In this document: one piece after another, positions 25,750 through 37,982 of the stretch
Layout of the letters: every line of letters begins with the position of its first letter
Numbering within the stretch: the stretch's first letter is position 1
DNA from: Paragonimus westermani
Lineage: Eukaryota; Platyhelminthes; Trematoda; Plagiorchiida; Troglotrematidae
Direction of reading: 5' to 3'
DNA: 64,000 nt
NCBI GenBank assembly: GCA_008508345.1
Contig: QNGE01000121.1
Coordinates: forward strand, 69,093 to 133,092
Made by a program: the position numbers and the translations under genes
The notes under the pieces: generated by a model
What the model was told of the DNA's origin: nothing
The model's input: the letters and a program-made list of their open reading frames with translations, nothing else
Database searches by the model: none

Positions 25750-26422
25750 TTGCCGTTTTTTGCTCAATCTCATTAAATAGTTGATTCATGGCGACCACTG
25801 TCAACTTGGGTTCACGGACGCTTTTGTTCGATGAGATAGCTTCTCTGGAAGCCTCACGTGAACGTGGGAGGCGTGGGTAATGATGCGCGCCTTGAGTTTT
25901 CTCTTTCAACATCTGAATGTCCTCCGTCTTCCCAGCTGTACTGAAACGTTCCTTCACTTCCTTATTGTTTGATATATCTTTTTTGTGAAAATTTGTTGAC
26001 TGATCTCCGTCATGTTCTCCATTGTAGCCGTCGCTGTCATAACTGTATCTAGTATTTTCGTGAATCGTAGGGATATCACCATTGATCGATGCGGTTTCCT
26101 TATCTAGGCCATTTTGTTCAAATTGTTCCATTAACCATTGCATCAGAGTTCCGTCTTTGTCGACTCCTGTTCTAAAACTGGGCTTGAACTGAGGAGAGGT
26201 TGGTTTTGGTTTCACTGAAATCGCTTCATACATCCGATTTTTACACATCTGAGAGTCTGAAATGTCTGACTTGGAAGTGAGGCCGGTTCGATTCGTATGA
26301 CCTGTGGATGTTTTGTGGGTTTTTTCTCTAGTGTTATTGTTGTTGCTGTTATTGATGCTACCGTTGATCCTTGCCTGCAGAGTGATCGGAAAATTGTCTG
26401 CCAAGGACACCATTTCTGGAAG
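25750..26422 (-). CDS. 673-nt internal exon of the minus-strand host gene, Asn/Ser-rich
   Basis: The minus-strand acceptor (TTTTGTACCGATCAG) precedes 26422 and the donor GGCAA/GTAATA follows 25750. The 224 codons begin in phase 0, which agrees with the 53-nt exon upstream, and leave one base. The protein is polar, with an asparagine run (NNSNNNNT), repeated acidic and serine patches, and a more ordered segment, TLMQWLMEQFEQNGLDKE, which may be a short amphipathic helix. Another helix-like stretch lies near the end (VVAMNQLFNEIEQ). An alternative acceptor seven bases further in would break the phase match, so the longer start is preferred. No enzyme signature is seen. Confidence 0.7.
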
Positions 26423-26510
26423 CTGATCGGTACAAAACAACAATATAACACAGCATATATGCAAATTTGAACTGACAAAATTTGTTTCTTGTTTCAGACC
26501 AGATGGTTAC
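26423..26510 (-). other. 88-nt intron of the host gene
   Basis: The intron starts GTAACC and ends CAG on the minus strand. It is far shorter than the others. Confidence 0.55.
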
Positions 26511-26563
26511 CTCGTTTGGTGTTGGATTCATGTCTTGTGCACCGAAGTTCTTGAGAAGTATTT
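26511..26563 (-). CDS. 53-nt internal exon of the minus-strand host gene
   Basis: The minus-strand acceptor (GGAGCATACAG) precedes 26563 and the donor CGAG/GTAACC follows 26511. It supplies two bases plus 17 codons (ILLKNFGAQDMNPTPNE) and ends on a codon boundary, joining in frame to the next exon. Being so short it was found only by splice borders and phase. The exon before it should leave one base and has not been found. Confidence 0.5.
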
Positions 26564-28015
26564 CTGTATGCTCCGATTAAACTCCTACCTTATTTCAAAT
26601 ATGCGTTATTCTGGTTGATATAACGGACACTGCTCAGTTTTAACACGTAGGATGTTTGGTGGCCTCTTTCAAAGCACTAAATTTGCGTTTCACGATCGTC
26701 TAGTGAGAACGTTAGTTTCAGTAAGACCCCAGGTCGAGCCAGGAATATGCGCTACTGATGAGCTCTGGCATGTGTGGCTCAAAAAGGCTGGTTGAAATGT
26801 CTACTTGGTTGCGTGTGAACGAAATTCAGTTTACATCACTTATAACCTCGTACGACTTATCAACAAAACAATTGCTACCATTTTATTCAAAATTTTGTAG
26901 TGGTTATTAATAAGTCATTCAAGTCATTTGCGGATAATTTGAAATGCCTTGACAGACTCGCTGCATCGTATTAAAAGTAAAAACGAACTCGTTTATTTTT
27001 AAAAGCATACTAATTTTACAGGTTATTTAGTAAATTCAACGTTGCGCATTGCGCCAGACAATGTTCTAATCCCTTTTCAGTTTTTGTAACTTGAGTATGA
27101 CTGAGTTATTTATAACTATTTAATTCGGGTAACGTTCGACCCGCTTTGTAATATTTAGTGACATTTTTACTCGCATGTCCAATTTTTCAATTCTACAAAC
27201 AAGACGCGGGGCATCTTACCCACCAATACGACAATGTAATGTAGTAGTATGTATTTATGTACTTAACGTTAATAATCGATCTTACGCATTCGATTTCAAA
27301 GCATGCCAAATTGTGATAATTATTTTTTGGCAGTTTGTATCACACATATGGACAAGTGTAAAGGTATATTTGGCACATTTTCCTCTTCCACAACTTCACT
27401 AATTTATGTACCTCGTTAATTTGTTCAGTAGAAATACAAATACATTGCAAAAACTAGGACTTACCAAAGAATTCCAGAATGCTCTCTATTCGGTCTGAAC
27501 AGTTACTTCAAAAAATTTGAATTAAGACTAACTTTTATGGTTCTTGAAAGAGCCTGTGAAGTGTTTTAAAAATCACGCCCAGACATTTTATCTGTTATGG
27601 ATATTTACAAAGTCCACCAGACCGCTACAAAACAGATTGGTATGCGTAAAATATCAGGTCATGCTTGATGAACCTGGGGGGTTTATCTATTGAACGGCTG
27701 CGAGTCCCCACTTTCTATCCGGCAGTCTGTCTCAATGCATACATATCTGTCCTTCTCTCTCTGGGTAGTGAATCGTGCATCTGCGTGTTACACAATTGTT
27801 TTCGGCATGGTCAACTGAAGCAAGCGGCAACTACTGGCTTAGCTAAAGCGTGTGTACGCGTTCGTGTGGTCGCATGCGTTTACGCACGCCTGTGTGCGCC
27901 CCACTACAGGTCTGAGCGCGTGACCATGTGTGCAACAAGGAACAAATTACTCCTTTGCTGTTTTTTATCGATCCGTTAGGTTTTGCCGCACTTCCACATA
28001 CCAGTCAACGGCTAC
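26564..28015. other. probable upstream intron
   Basis: No gene is supportable. A GC- and GT-rich patch near 27840-27930 creates a 104-codon plus-strand open frame with alternating CG and TG steps; this looks compositional rather than coding. Confidence 0.4.
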
Positions 28016-28192
28016 CTGTGGCATATTCCGGTTTAATCTAATTGGCTCCCCAAAACTAAGGAATGTATCGGGTGACTGATATGATTCGACGGAAATCACG
28101 TGACATGAAACGCTTGATGGCACCCTGAGGTTTGAAACGCATTTCAAATTGGAACCCACTAATGACACGTTAGGTCTTTCCTCTTCTGGTTT
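28016..28192 (-). CDS. possible upstream exon on the minus strand
   Basis: A pyrimidine-rich acceptor (CATTTCTATTCTTAAG) precedes 28192 and a CAG/GTAGCC donor follows 28016. The 59 codons between are open and in phase 0 at both ends. The sequence (KPEEERPNVSLVGS, later SFGEPIRLNRNMPQ) has a mixed hydrophobic and polar pattern compatible with a beta-rich folded segment. It could belong to the same gene as the exons at 26.5 kb and below. However, its outgoing phase does not fit the 53-nt exon directly, so an intervening exon would be needed. No family is recognised and the call is tentative. Confidence 0.3.
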
Positions 28193-31100
28193 CTTAAGAA
28201 TAGAAATGGCATCTTGGTTGCCTTTTACACGTCCATTCCGGTAACAGAACTCTCATTGCCCACACGTAGATCGCCGTTTCCTGGTCACCGATTCACTTAC
28301 TCTACGTTAACCATGGCTGTTCCACCGTTCAGTTAACAAGTCTGATAGAGTGAGATGAAGTGTTGTTTATGCATTCTCAAACGTCCAAATCCTAATAAAG
28401 TTAAATGACTATTTAGTTGTTAACAGCTGAAAATTATGCCTTGTTTCGACCGAGTTCACATATCACCGCGAACAACTGATGTGATCTGGTAATCTGATTA
28501 TTTGAGAGTGTTGACACACACGTGGATCAAATCCTAAGGCATTTGGACAAACGTGATCACCATGGGGTTTAGTTTTCAGTTTTACTGATGAATCAAAACG
28601 GCAGCAAGCTTCAAGGCCATACTAATGATATATGAAGACAGAAAGTGGCTCTTAGCAGTTCGTTCGGCAAATGCACCGTGCAATGGATGTACGTTAAGCT
28701 GTAGTTGAAACGGTTTATCAGTAATAGAAGCAAGAAAACAGATCGTTGTGCAAAATTACTACGTTTAGACGAACTTTTTTAACTGCGGCCCCACATACTG
28801 CCAGCAGTTAGTAGAACCTGGAAAAACTTACAGTAACCCGATTTCTTTTGTTCAGTTTGTAATAATGACGAAAAAGAGCCAGAAGGGTTCTTATTGTTAC
28901 CATTATTATCCTGTTCTTAAATTTCCTGCCGAAAGTGGTTCTCAAATCATTAATTATCGGGGTTCACCGAGGTTACGGTACTGTTTAACTCCACTATGGG
29001 AATCGAATTTATGTTATTAAGCTCAGAGTGCGTGCATCGCAATTTTATGAATATATCCAATTGTGTGTTGTGAGACCACGTGACAGTCGGGAGAATCATA
29101 TTGACCTTTGTCAATCTGTACAAGAGAAGCAATCATTATCACTCACAGCTGATCATTATAATATAATATAGTAACCAGCCTCATCGCATGCTAAATGAGG
29201 GCACTTTGGTTTATATTACGATTAACACAAAAACTAGATTTCCCAGAAATGTGAAAACTGGCTTCGCACAGGCTTCCGCTGTTACAAAAGATTCTGCCTC
29301 TGAGGAAGAAGCTTAGTTATTACATACTACACTGACGAAAAACGGTAGTTTTTTGTACGCTGAATCCAAAAGAAATGATGCCAATTCATTTCCGAGGGTT
29401 AATGCAAAGATGATGTACACACCTGTGTGGCGAACATGAATGTGAACTTATTTGAACAAACTACGTCAATTTTGGGGTCTGAAGTTCGCCAGAGTGAAAT
29501 GTCCTTCGGTCTCGTTTTAGAAAAGCACCTAATACGTTTACGACTGTCCCTGTATTAAAGCTGTACTCGAAATCCCTCGAAAGGCCAATCGTCGTACAAT
29601 CCTTCTTAAAAGGCGCATGCAAACAAGTCGCGTAACGGAAAGTCAGTCTGCCAAGCAATGTAAATTTATTTATAATTTCTCACTCACTTTACCCAAAGAA
29701 AATTCTCGGCAACAATTATTTTGTTACGGTCCAACCTGCGTATTCGAATTCAGAATAATGTAAAACAGCTTGATTCTAAATCTTTACTGACGATCGTTTC
29801 TGTCCGCACTGTGCCCAACAGCACAGCTGCCCAACACATATCAAACCAAAGGGAACAACGCTGGTCTGAATTTCCTCAAAAATTTCTTGCAGACAGACAG
29901 TTGTTGGAGTCAAAGCCCTATTCAAGTAAAACCTGTATTAACGTATTTTCATCAAGGGATTCTCACCAAACGGTTGTATAAGAATAGACAACCCCTCAAT
30001 GGAGTACTTCCATAAAACATGCTAAAACTCGAGATAGTATGGGGAATTCAGGAAACAATTTTCACCCATTCTTAATTTATATCTGTCTACATACATACTT
30101 CCATGTAGAGTAGTCCAGCTGAACCGAGCTGATTCAATCTGATCGCTTCATTCAATCTAATTAACATACCGTTAAACAGCGGTGCAACGATAAGAAAGTT
30201 AACCAATTCAGTTGGAAAATACACCACCAGTTAGTGAGGTAGAAAGCTTATGACACAAGCCTGTATCCAAACTTACCAATGGTTAATATATATATGGAAT
30301 CCGGACGTTTGAGAAAGTCAAATTTGTTAACTGTAAAGCTGTGTCTTGCTTTATCGGTCAGTGATGTAGTTCTGTTTGTTCTTCCTCAGGTGAATGCGTA
30401 TAGGTGGTGCGCCGTATTAGGTGTCAACCCAAAAATGGGAAGTGCTAACATTTCTACGACCGTCAGTGAAGTTTTTGGCATACAAGTTTTTTTCACAGTG
30501 GCGACGCGATTTTGTTTTTTTGGTGCTGCATAATGACGTGAACTGTGCCTGCTTTCACAAATTTAAATGAAACAGTATCTGATGAAGTCTTTTTTGCACA
30601 TTTTAGAGGTAAGCTGAGAAATGTCGACAGAAAAATGGCAGACTCGAAAGGCTACTTCGAAGTTTAGATGACTGAAAATGTTTGTTCAATGGGTGGACAA
30701 GAGGCTGCTGCTCATTCGATCATTCTTAACGGCTCTTAGAATATTCTGGAATTTTCAAACTTACATATTTGCGCAATACTGTACGCTGTGTTGACGATTG
30801 ATCGATCTGGTGTTACAAATGGACTTCAGGTATGTGCAACCAAAGCGCAGAATGTTTGTGATGGAATACTGAAATCATGCTAAATCGTACTTTCATGTTA
30901 CCGATTTAAAGGCAATCGGAAGTCCCGATTTCCAAAAATGATCTGTTACAATTAACTGACATGTCACAAAAACCGAAATATTTTCATAGTTGACACATCT
31001 GGCCTTTGCCTACCATACAGCAACTTCGTGTTCATCACAGAATTTCGTACATTTGCTAAACCATAACGAAAAGATACACTACAGATACGTGATTTCCACA

Positions 31101-34100
31101 TGATATGTCTATGCAATAAAGCACCTCCTGGGATAGACTGAAACAGAATCCCATTTGTCAATCAGATATGCAAACAATTACTGTCTATACTTCACTTATG
31201 ACACCGTCGAATCAGCACAACCGAACGTTTGTTGAGATCAGCTCTTAGATGTTGGTTCTAACAGATGTCTGCCTTTTTGTTAATTTTGTCCAAAAATTGT
31301 CACGGAAATTACCTGGTTGGTTTGCGGGCATACTTTCTTTTATCACACACTCAGGTTTAACTGCATCTGCTCAAAGCAAGTGGAATAAATAACTGTGATT
31401 GACACAGCAGTTGCCTCCACAATGTCAACAACCTTGTATCGTTGACTAAAGAATAATGCAAACGACAGCGCGTCCTGTCTGTGCCGCATCCTTAAGAACT
31501 CACGACAATAGCACGTTCAAGTCAATCAGTGATAACAAGATAAACGGTCAGAAACAAGTAACCTCTTGTACGATGGTTGTGGCTTGTAGCCATGGCTATT
31601 TTTGACGGTTACGCATAAAACAAATCACGTCATCTCATGAAGACACTGAACATAAGACACACTGTCGGGTTTGCTCGGTCTCGCCGGTGACTTTAGAAAA
31701 CAAACTGATTCGACCAGAAAACTTAAAGTTTGAGGTAGTAAAGACGGTCTCTTAGTTAGACCGATTCAGAGAAGTAGTTTGTGTCTCGAGTTTAAGTTCA
31801 GCCGCTGTCATATGCTGTCGGCTGGGTTGTGGGATTTTGAAAAATTGCGGAGCTACAGTAATGTTTTCCACCCACGGTACTAATATACTATCGTATCAGA
31901 GGTTTGCACAAGGACGTCCCAGGTATCGTAAGTGACAAATGACAAGTTCACATTACACGCACTGTATTCGTGTTTTGCATTTTCAACAAACTATGATGCT
32001 GAACACCGTAAATTTGCTCCACCTAGAGATATTGTGTCACACAGATATTACCAGTGTTGTACTGACACGTGTGGTTGAAGGCTCGTAAGTCGAAGGATTT
32101 CGAGTATCACATTCATCTCAGAAAGAATGTGAACTTTTATGCGATAGCCTAGTCTCGTTGTATGGGAAGTCTCCTCAATTGAAAGATTTTTTCAGTCTAG
32201 CAATTCGCGTGCCATCGATATATGTTGCATAGTCAGAAACTTGAGTCTAGGATTATCAGGAAGAGGTGTAATTAGAAATCTGGCCACACAAGTGGGCACG
32301 GCCTGACGTGTTTCATCTCAGGAGTGGAAGATCAGTACTATCCAAAACATTTTAAACGTAATTGTTTCCGGCTTACGACAGCAGTATCGTACAGTTTGGT
32401 AAACAGTTCTTGTTGGCGTATACATGAGGAACGTATTCCACATTTGCTTTAATGCAACCGTAGTTTTTCTGGGCATGACAGGCCAGTCATACACTCAGTC
32501 ACCATTTCGGTACGAGATGAGTTGAGGAGACTAGAACCAGTATAAATTATCGCGATCATAGCGTAATACGCCCGAACGAAAATCACTCAGTAACAGTTAG
32601 TTCAATAAAACTGTATATTGCCTTGTTAACAACTCTGGATGAAGTACACAGACTCATCAGTATGCACCACCTGCCTCAAGGGGCCTGTACGTTAAGTATA
32701 ACATAACTTAAGCTTTATCCTAAATTTTCAGTTCAGTCTTTACAACCGGAAACCAGTGGGAGTGGCAAGCGTTTTGACACAGAACAAATGGTCCAGTGTT
32801 TGTTCGAAACAACAATGATATAGTGCTCTCTAATTCAACTGGTAATTTGACCTTCTTAATGTACACGTTTACCGTAAAGTCTACGACACAGTATTGTCAG
32901 ACGCTTCTTGCTTCGATGAATGAGCGTTTTCTGAAATGTACGACGTTGATGCTAACACCAACAAATGTCCCCATTTTATGCAACATTCGTGTCTTCTACT
33001 CATCAAGGAAGTCTGATAGGTTAAATCGCCATTCTACCAATCCCCACGTGCGTCATGCGGATTGAAATCTCCTAAGCACGTCTAAACAGCTTTGACTCGT
33101 CAAAATTTGAGTGATGCTGTAGACTAACCGGACTACAGAATTACAGTGGTTTTTGGGTGTGAATTCCAAAAAGACAATGGAAAAAAAAGTTTCAGTTGTG
33201 ATTATCAAAAACGGAGATGAAGATGGGAGGTCGGGTTGAGAAGTTCGGGGTTCGTTTGTGCCCCAAGCTTTACACTCAGACTACAAATTTTTCATTCCCA
33301 AATGAACTGAGCACATAGGATCAAGTTTTGCGGTTAGTGAAGATCAATAAATCCACATCTGCACAGAAACTTGGAGCTTAGTTTAAAAATGAATTGGACA
33401 CTTTTGTTGCCTTTGACAGAGTTATATCCTGACTTTGACTGTTTAATTTTACGAAATAGATTCACACTGGTTATATGTTGTTGCCTATGAACTATGACCA
33501 GGTCTTTCACATATGTTGGACTTCCACACTAGTGGCTGCAGATTAGTGACCTTTGACCATTTTGCCAGTGTATGTTTATGTTTAAGCGACTAAGTTTAGT
33601 TGTGGCTATGTTTGTGTCCCTTCTAGTCTTTTTCTAACACTTGCTCTTAGATATTGCCTAGTCTAATACGTTTGTCCATCACATCTGTAAACGGATACCG
33701 CACTTCCGGAAATTCTGTTGCGTATCTGGTGTTTGTCTAGGCAAACATGTCTGAGGCTTCATTGTTGAATATGTGCCCAGTATGACCGTTTTCAACAGAG
33801 TTAAAAAAAATTGGCGTTCATGTACTTTTGTGAAAAAATTTCGGCCGATTTTGCCGGTTTATCTGCTTGCATAGTCTGCATTTCATTTTGCATATTGCCG
33901 TTCTGTTATTGACTATCGTGTTTTGTTACTACAATGTATTTAAAGCTGCTCAAAGTGTTGAGTAGCTTGTAGTTGTCAAACAATTCGAAGAGCTAACACA
34001 CTGAATTAGACAAAATCGATTAACCAAAGTGAGGGCAGGAAATGAAAAAAATAAGGGTGGCCACGATCAAATACCAACAAATAAATGAGCACACAGTCAG

Positions 34101-34600
34101 AAATACAATACGATGATCAGTAATCAACAATTAGTAATCGTTATTGTGAATATTCACAAGAAGATGTAAATGATCAGAGTGATTTGCAAAATTAACAGTA
34201 AACATCGAATCAAATTTGGAGTCAAAGGGTCAAACGGTCGAAGACAAGACGTAACCACTACGAATTCACATCAAAGAGTCAGAGGCACCAAGACGTAGTC
34301 AATGTGGATTCGAGTCGAACGATCAGTCTATCATTTTTATAAAGACGAACGTCGGTCGGACCTCAATAATCGCCAGGCTCAATCCTATACTTCTAAGCTC
34401 TTACATACTAACGATGTCACCTCGTTTGTTAGTAATGAGTTTTGTAATTTGAACGTCATCCTCGGACAACAACCGAAAGCCGAAAGCTAGTTCGCCTGTT
34501 TCATTCACTTGTAAATCTGTGCAGGATTATGTCTGACAAAAAGAATGGGATGGTCGAAAATGAATTTGAACAAGTTCATGAAACAGAAGTCCCACATTGG
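28193..34600. other. long stretch without supportable features
   Basis: Only scattered ORFs below 90 codons occur, on both strands, without motifs. An 84-codon plus-strand frame at 30279-30533 is hydrophobic but shows no recognisable family or splice context. No tRNA-like or element-like segment was noticed. Confidence 0.45.
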
Positions 34601-34680
34601 TAAACAGATTGGGAGTAACACAACGTTACGAGCAAGTTGTAATACTCTACGTTTCAACCACCTCGGGTAGCCTTCCTCAC
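34601..34680 (-). repeat. PLE leader-like repeat, copy 1 (minus sense)
   Basis: On the minus strand it reads TGAGGAAGGCTACC, CGA, GGTGGTTGAAACGTAGAG and continues to the word CCCAATCTGTTTA. It is about 95% identical to the inverted copy at 37983-38064. GGCTACC and GGTGGTT pair as a 7-bp stem around CGA, in the place of hammerhead stem II between a GUGAGGA box and GAAAC. The first core base is G here, where C is required, so this copy should be inactive. Confidence 0.65.
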
Positions 34681-34849
34681 GTTCGACATCAAAATCGCAT
34701 TGAATATTATTTTGACGATACTAACCTACCCGTGTCAGCATGCGAAAGGAAACTGATGATCATAGTGGCAGACAGATAGTTGGAGTTGTGCAAGTGGCAT
34801 CGGAAAATGTTTAGCATACATTGTTCTGAATTGATACAACGGCAATAAC

Positions 34850-36860
34850 AGTGTTTATTTTAACGGGACGGTGGTTGCTGATGAGGCAAGAAAAAACATC
34901 AGCCTGACCGAAATCCTCAGCTCGACGATGGAGAATGTCGAAGTCATAGTTGATGAGGATGGTGGTTCAGATTTTCAGCCGGCTAGCAGAGTACACAGGT
35001 ATACCCTTCTTTGAGACGAAGATTGAAACAAGTGGCTCGTGGTCCTTCGGAAGGGTGAAATGCTGGTCAAAAATCATCTTGAGAAATTTCTTTACAGCAA
35101 AGATGTGCTCCAATACTACTTTTTCGTTTTGCCATAGTTCTTCTCAGCATCTGTGAGAGTAAGCACAGCATGCATGACGGCTTTCTCAGCCTCATAGGGG
35201 AAGACGTGCGAGATCACGGCACCAAGGTTGATGGCATCTACAACCACAACGATTGAGAATCTTGGATCAAAGTGGGCCAGCAAAAGACCGGACTCCAAAA
35301 TGGACTTGGTCTTTTTAAAGGGTTGCTCGAGCTCAGGAGACCAGTGCCATTCTGTGTACTTCCTGAGATGGTTGCTCAGGAGCGCACAGACGTCGTGTAA
35401 CGAAGACAAGAAAGAGCCGTGGTGACTGACGAGGCACAGGGGCAAGCCGAGCGATCAAACATCCTTCGGACGTGGCATGCGTTGTATGGCACGAACGTTC
35501 TCAGGGTCTGGACAGCGGCCGGTAACGCTGATGACAAAGACCAGTTAGCTGATGGCAACAGGAAAAAGTGGCACTTGTCTGTTCGAAGCCTAAACCCGTA
35601 ACCTTAGATGCGTTGGAGATTGGCCGCGATCTGTTTTCAAAGGTAATCACACGTTCGTCAAGAAATGACGTACAAGTGTAAAGCCATACAATATGGCACC
35701 CATGACATGCTGAGAAATAGCTCGAGGGTCTAGACACCGAATGTCAGTCTGGTGTACTGATATCGGCCGCGATGCGTGTTGATTGTCAGGAGACCACGGA
35801 GTTGTGGGCTACTTTGACCTGCAGGTGTGCGTCGGCCATGTCGAGCTTAGCGAAGCACGCTCCACTGTTAAGGATGGTGAACAGTTCTTCAGGGATCAGC
35901 AGTGAATGACATTTGCCTTTAAAGGCAGCGTTTAACCCGGTAGGGAAGTCAGCACAGATGCAAACCGATCCATCTACATTCTTCGCGACAAGGATGAGGG
36001 TTACCCAAGATGGGTAGGTGACAGGCGTCAGCACTCCCAAGTCCTCAAGGTGTTTGAGTTCCTGGTCGACGAGAGGTAAAGCAGCGTAGTGTACTGGACG
36101 TTTCGGTCGGAAAACAGGTTGAGCTGCAAGTTTGAGGTGCAAAACAGCTTGGGGACGAGTGCAGCAGTCGAGACTTTCGTCGAACACCGACCTGAAGTGT
36201 TGAATGAGTTCGTCCGCCGTGCGTGGTGGATTTGCTGTGGAGGACTGCAATCGACCGTAAATGTGTATGAATGGTAATCTTGTCAGGCCGAGTTGTTCAA
36301 GCCGGTCGAGTCCAAGTAGGTTAGGGTTCGATTCGGAGAGGTAGCAGACTCCATCGATGGTTTTGTTCTTGTAACTAGCACGACACTGGTAGCGGAGTGG
36401 GGTGTTAGCCGGACTGGCGGGCGGCCAGCTGATTTCCACAGGAGATTGGGGATCATTTTGACACCAGACGCATTGTCGAGCTGGAAAATAACTGGGTGTC
36501 AGTTGGTCAGTACACGCACGAGCTTCCTGTGTGAGGCGACGTCAAATTTGAAGGAGACAAGCAAGATGCTGAGCATGGCGATCGGTTTGGACTGAGGTGG
36601 GCGTGACCGCATAATGGGTGTGCGTTGACTGCTCGACGTGCGTGAACGACAATAACCGTCCCTGTGGCCCACGTTTCTGCAGCGCTGACAGTAGTATTGC
36701 TTGAAAATGCAGTAATGTATGTAGTGCCATGAGTCGCATTGCCAGAATGGAGAGGGCGGCAACGTCGTGGGAGTAGGGTTCACTGGGCAGTTCGTGGGGG
36801 AGGATTGCTACTGTTGCCCTGGACTTACGATTGTGTCGACACCCTGCAGTGTATTAGCCT
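34850..36860 (-). pseudogene. Ty3/gypsy retrotransposon gag-pol remnant
   Basis: On the minus strand the order of domains is canonical. A gag nucleocapsid CX2CX4HX4C knuckle (CQRCRNVGHRDGYC) lies near 36650-36690. A protease region follows near 36470, with DNAS where DTGA or DTAS is expected and a later LLGLDRLEQLGL. RT comes next (DLGVLTPVTYPSWVTLILV, then FAKLDMADAHLQVKV) near 35800-36100. Near 35670 the catalytic YLDD box is replaced by FLDE. RNase H follows (FDPRFSIVVVVDA) near 35260, then AVKKFLKMIF and SKKGIPVYSASRL, ending in FGQADVFSCLIS near 34890. Integrase and LTRs are not seen. Several stops and frameshifts and a deletion inside RT make it inactive. It lies between PLE C and the leader-like repeat. 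Confidence 0.9.
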
Positions 36861-37054
36861 CCATGTTAGCCTTCATAACCCGTCCACATCTGGGAACAAT
36901 CATGCATCATCACAATCTCTGTCTTAGTAAAGTTTTGACATGTAGTGAAAACGTTCAGAGACGGGCCACTAGAAGAGTTATGGGGGTCAGGAAAACCTCC
37001 TACCTAGAAAGATTGACATAACTAGTACATCAGAGCAGCAAGGAGACATATATT

Positions 37055-37091
37055 GCGATATGTTAACATTTCATTTGCTTTCATCAATCGC
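37055..37091 (-). ncRNA. hammerhead ribozyme-like motif 3' of PLE C
   Basis: In minus sense, stem I is GCGA (37091-37088) paired with UCGC (37058-37055). The core is UUGAUGA, stem II is a single A-U pair around AGCAAA, then GAA. Stem III is AUG/CAU around UUAA, and H17 is A. The only departure from consensus is U for C at core position 3, which should abolish or strongly reduce cleavage. It lies 88 nt after the PLE C stop. Confidence 0.65.
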
Positions 37092-37179
37092 GAACGTAAA
37101 ACCTGCCAGTTATATACATCATATAGATACGGACGACCAAGGACTAAACACACATACAGACACGCCAATTGTTATGTAA

Positions 37180-37890
37180 TCATGACCATGGCAAACCGAC
37201 AGGTTGCTTCAGCCACTTCTGTGCACACAACGTCGGTTGGTAAGTTCGAATGAGCATCGCCTAGCAGAAAGCTAATAACTTCGGGCTTCGGTTGCGCAAC
37301 AATATCTCGAATGAGTTTAATGGGTCAACCAGACCTGTGGTCACGAGGTGTTTAACAATCGATGACGTTGAATTTTGAGTAGTCAGTGCAGCAAGTTGGG
37401 GCTGGTGCGTCATCAGTTGTTTCAACCACTTCGGGATGTGTTCGACGACCCGCTGTGCTAGTTGTCGGTCTGTTTTGCGTATGTAAACGTCACAACATGG
37501 GAGACAGAACAGTTTGAAAACTACTTTCGCGATTGCGGAGATTTGGTCCTCTGATGGTTTGAAACAAGCGCAACCGCGCAGTCGCATACGTTCGAGCCAG
37601 AGCAGACTTTAATTTGTGCTTTATGTCGTTGGCTAGATGATCACCCTTGGATGGCAAGAATAGAAAAACATCTTTCTTTTGAGCCGTCGGTATGGGCTCA
37701 GTGTTCTTCTTCACCGTATCATGTGCCTCAATGAATTTGTCGGGGTATCCATTTGTTAGTAAAGTTCGCCTCAACAATTCCTGTTCTGTCTTCAGAGTAT
37801 CCGAGGTACAAATACGTTTGGTTTTATGAAACAGTGTCTTAACTAAACCCCGTTTGTAGTCAATAGGAGAAAAACTGGAAAACTGCAGAT
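37180..37890 (-). pseudogene. PLE fragment C: RT thumb and GIY-YIG endonuclease
   Basis: On the minus strand a frame beginning near 37885 reads FSSFSPIDYKRGLVKTLF, then ICTSDTLKTEQELLRR and NGYPDKFIEAHD, the PLE thumb. DVFLFLPSKGDHLANDI and an Arg-rich linker follow. The endonuclease part is degenerate: the CxCG and YIG region is disrupted and only VYIRKTDRQLAQRVVEHIP remains. The C-terminus reads SFEILLRNRSPKLLAF, a stop at 37263-37261, then LIRTYQPTLCAQKWLKQP to the TGA at 37182-37180. The final segment matches copies E and G closely. The RT palm is absent. The leader-like repeat in opposite orientation begins less than 100 nt upstream of the truncation point. Confidence 0.85.
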
Positions 37891-37982
37891 AATGACCACC
37901 CCAAGTCGCTTTGAGGTGAACTGAGCATTGTAAAGTACCATCCGCACTTTACTAACAAATGTTGTAATCGATTACAACACTC

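Noticed and set aside
27665..27979. 104-codon plus-strand ORF
   Set aside because: Its openness follows from a CG/TG-alternating patch; no domain or splice context.
30279..30533. Hydrophobic 84-codon ORF as a membrane protein
   Set aside because: No family resemblance, no start context and no neighbouring exon.
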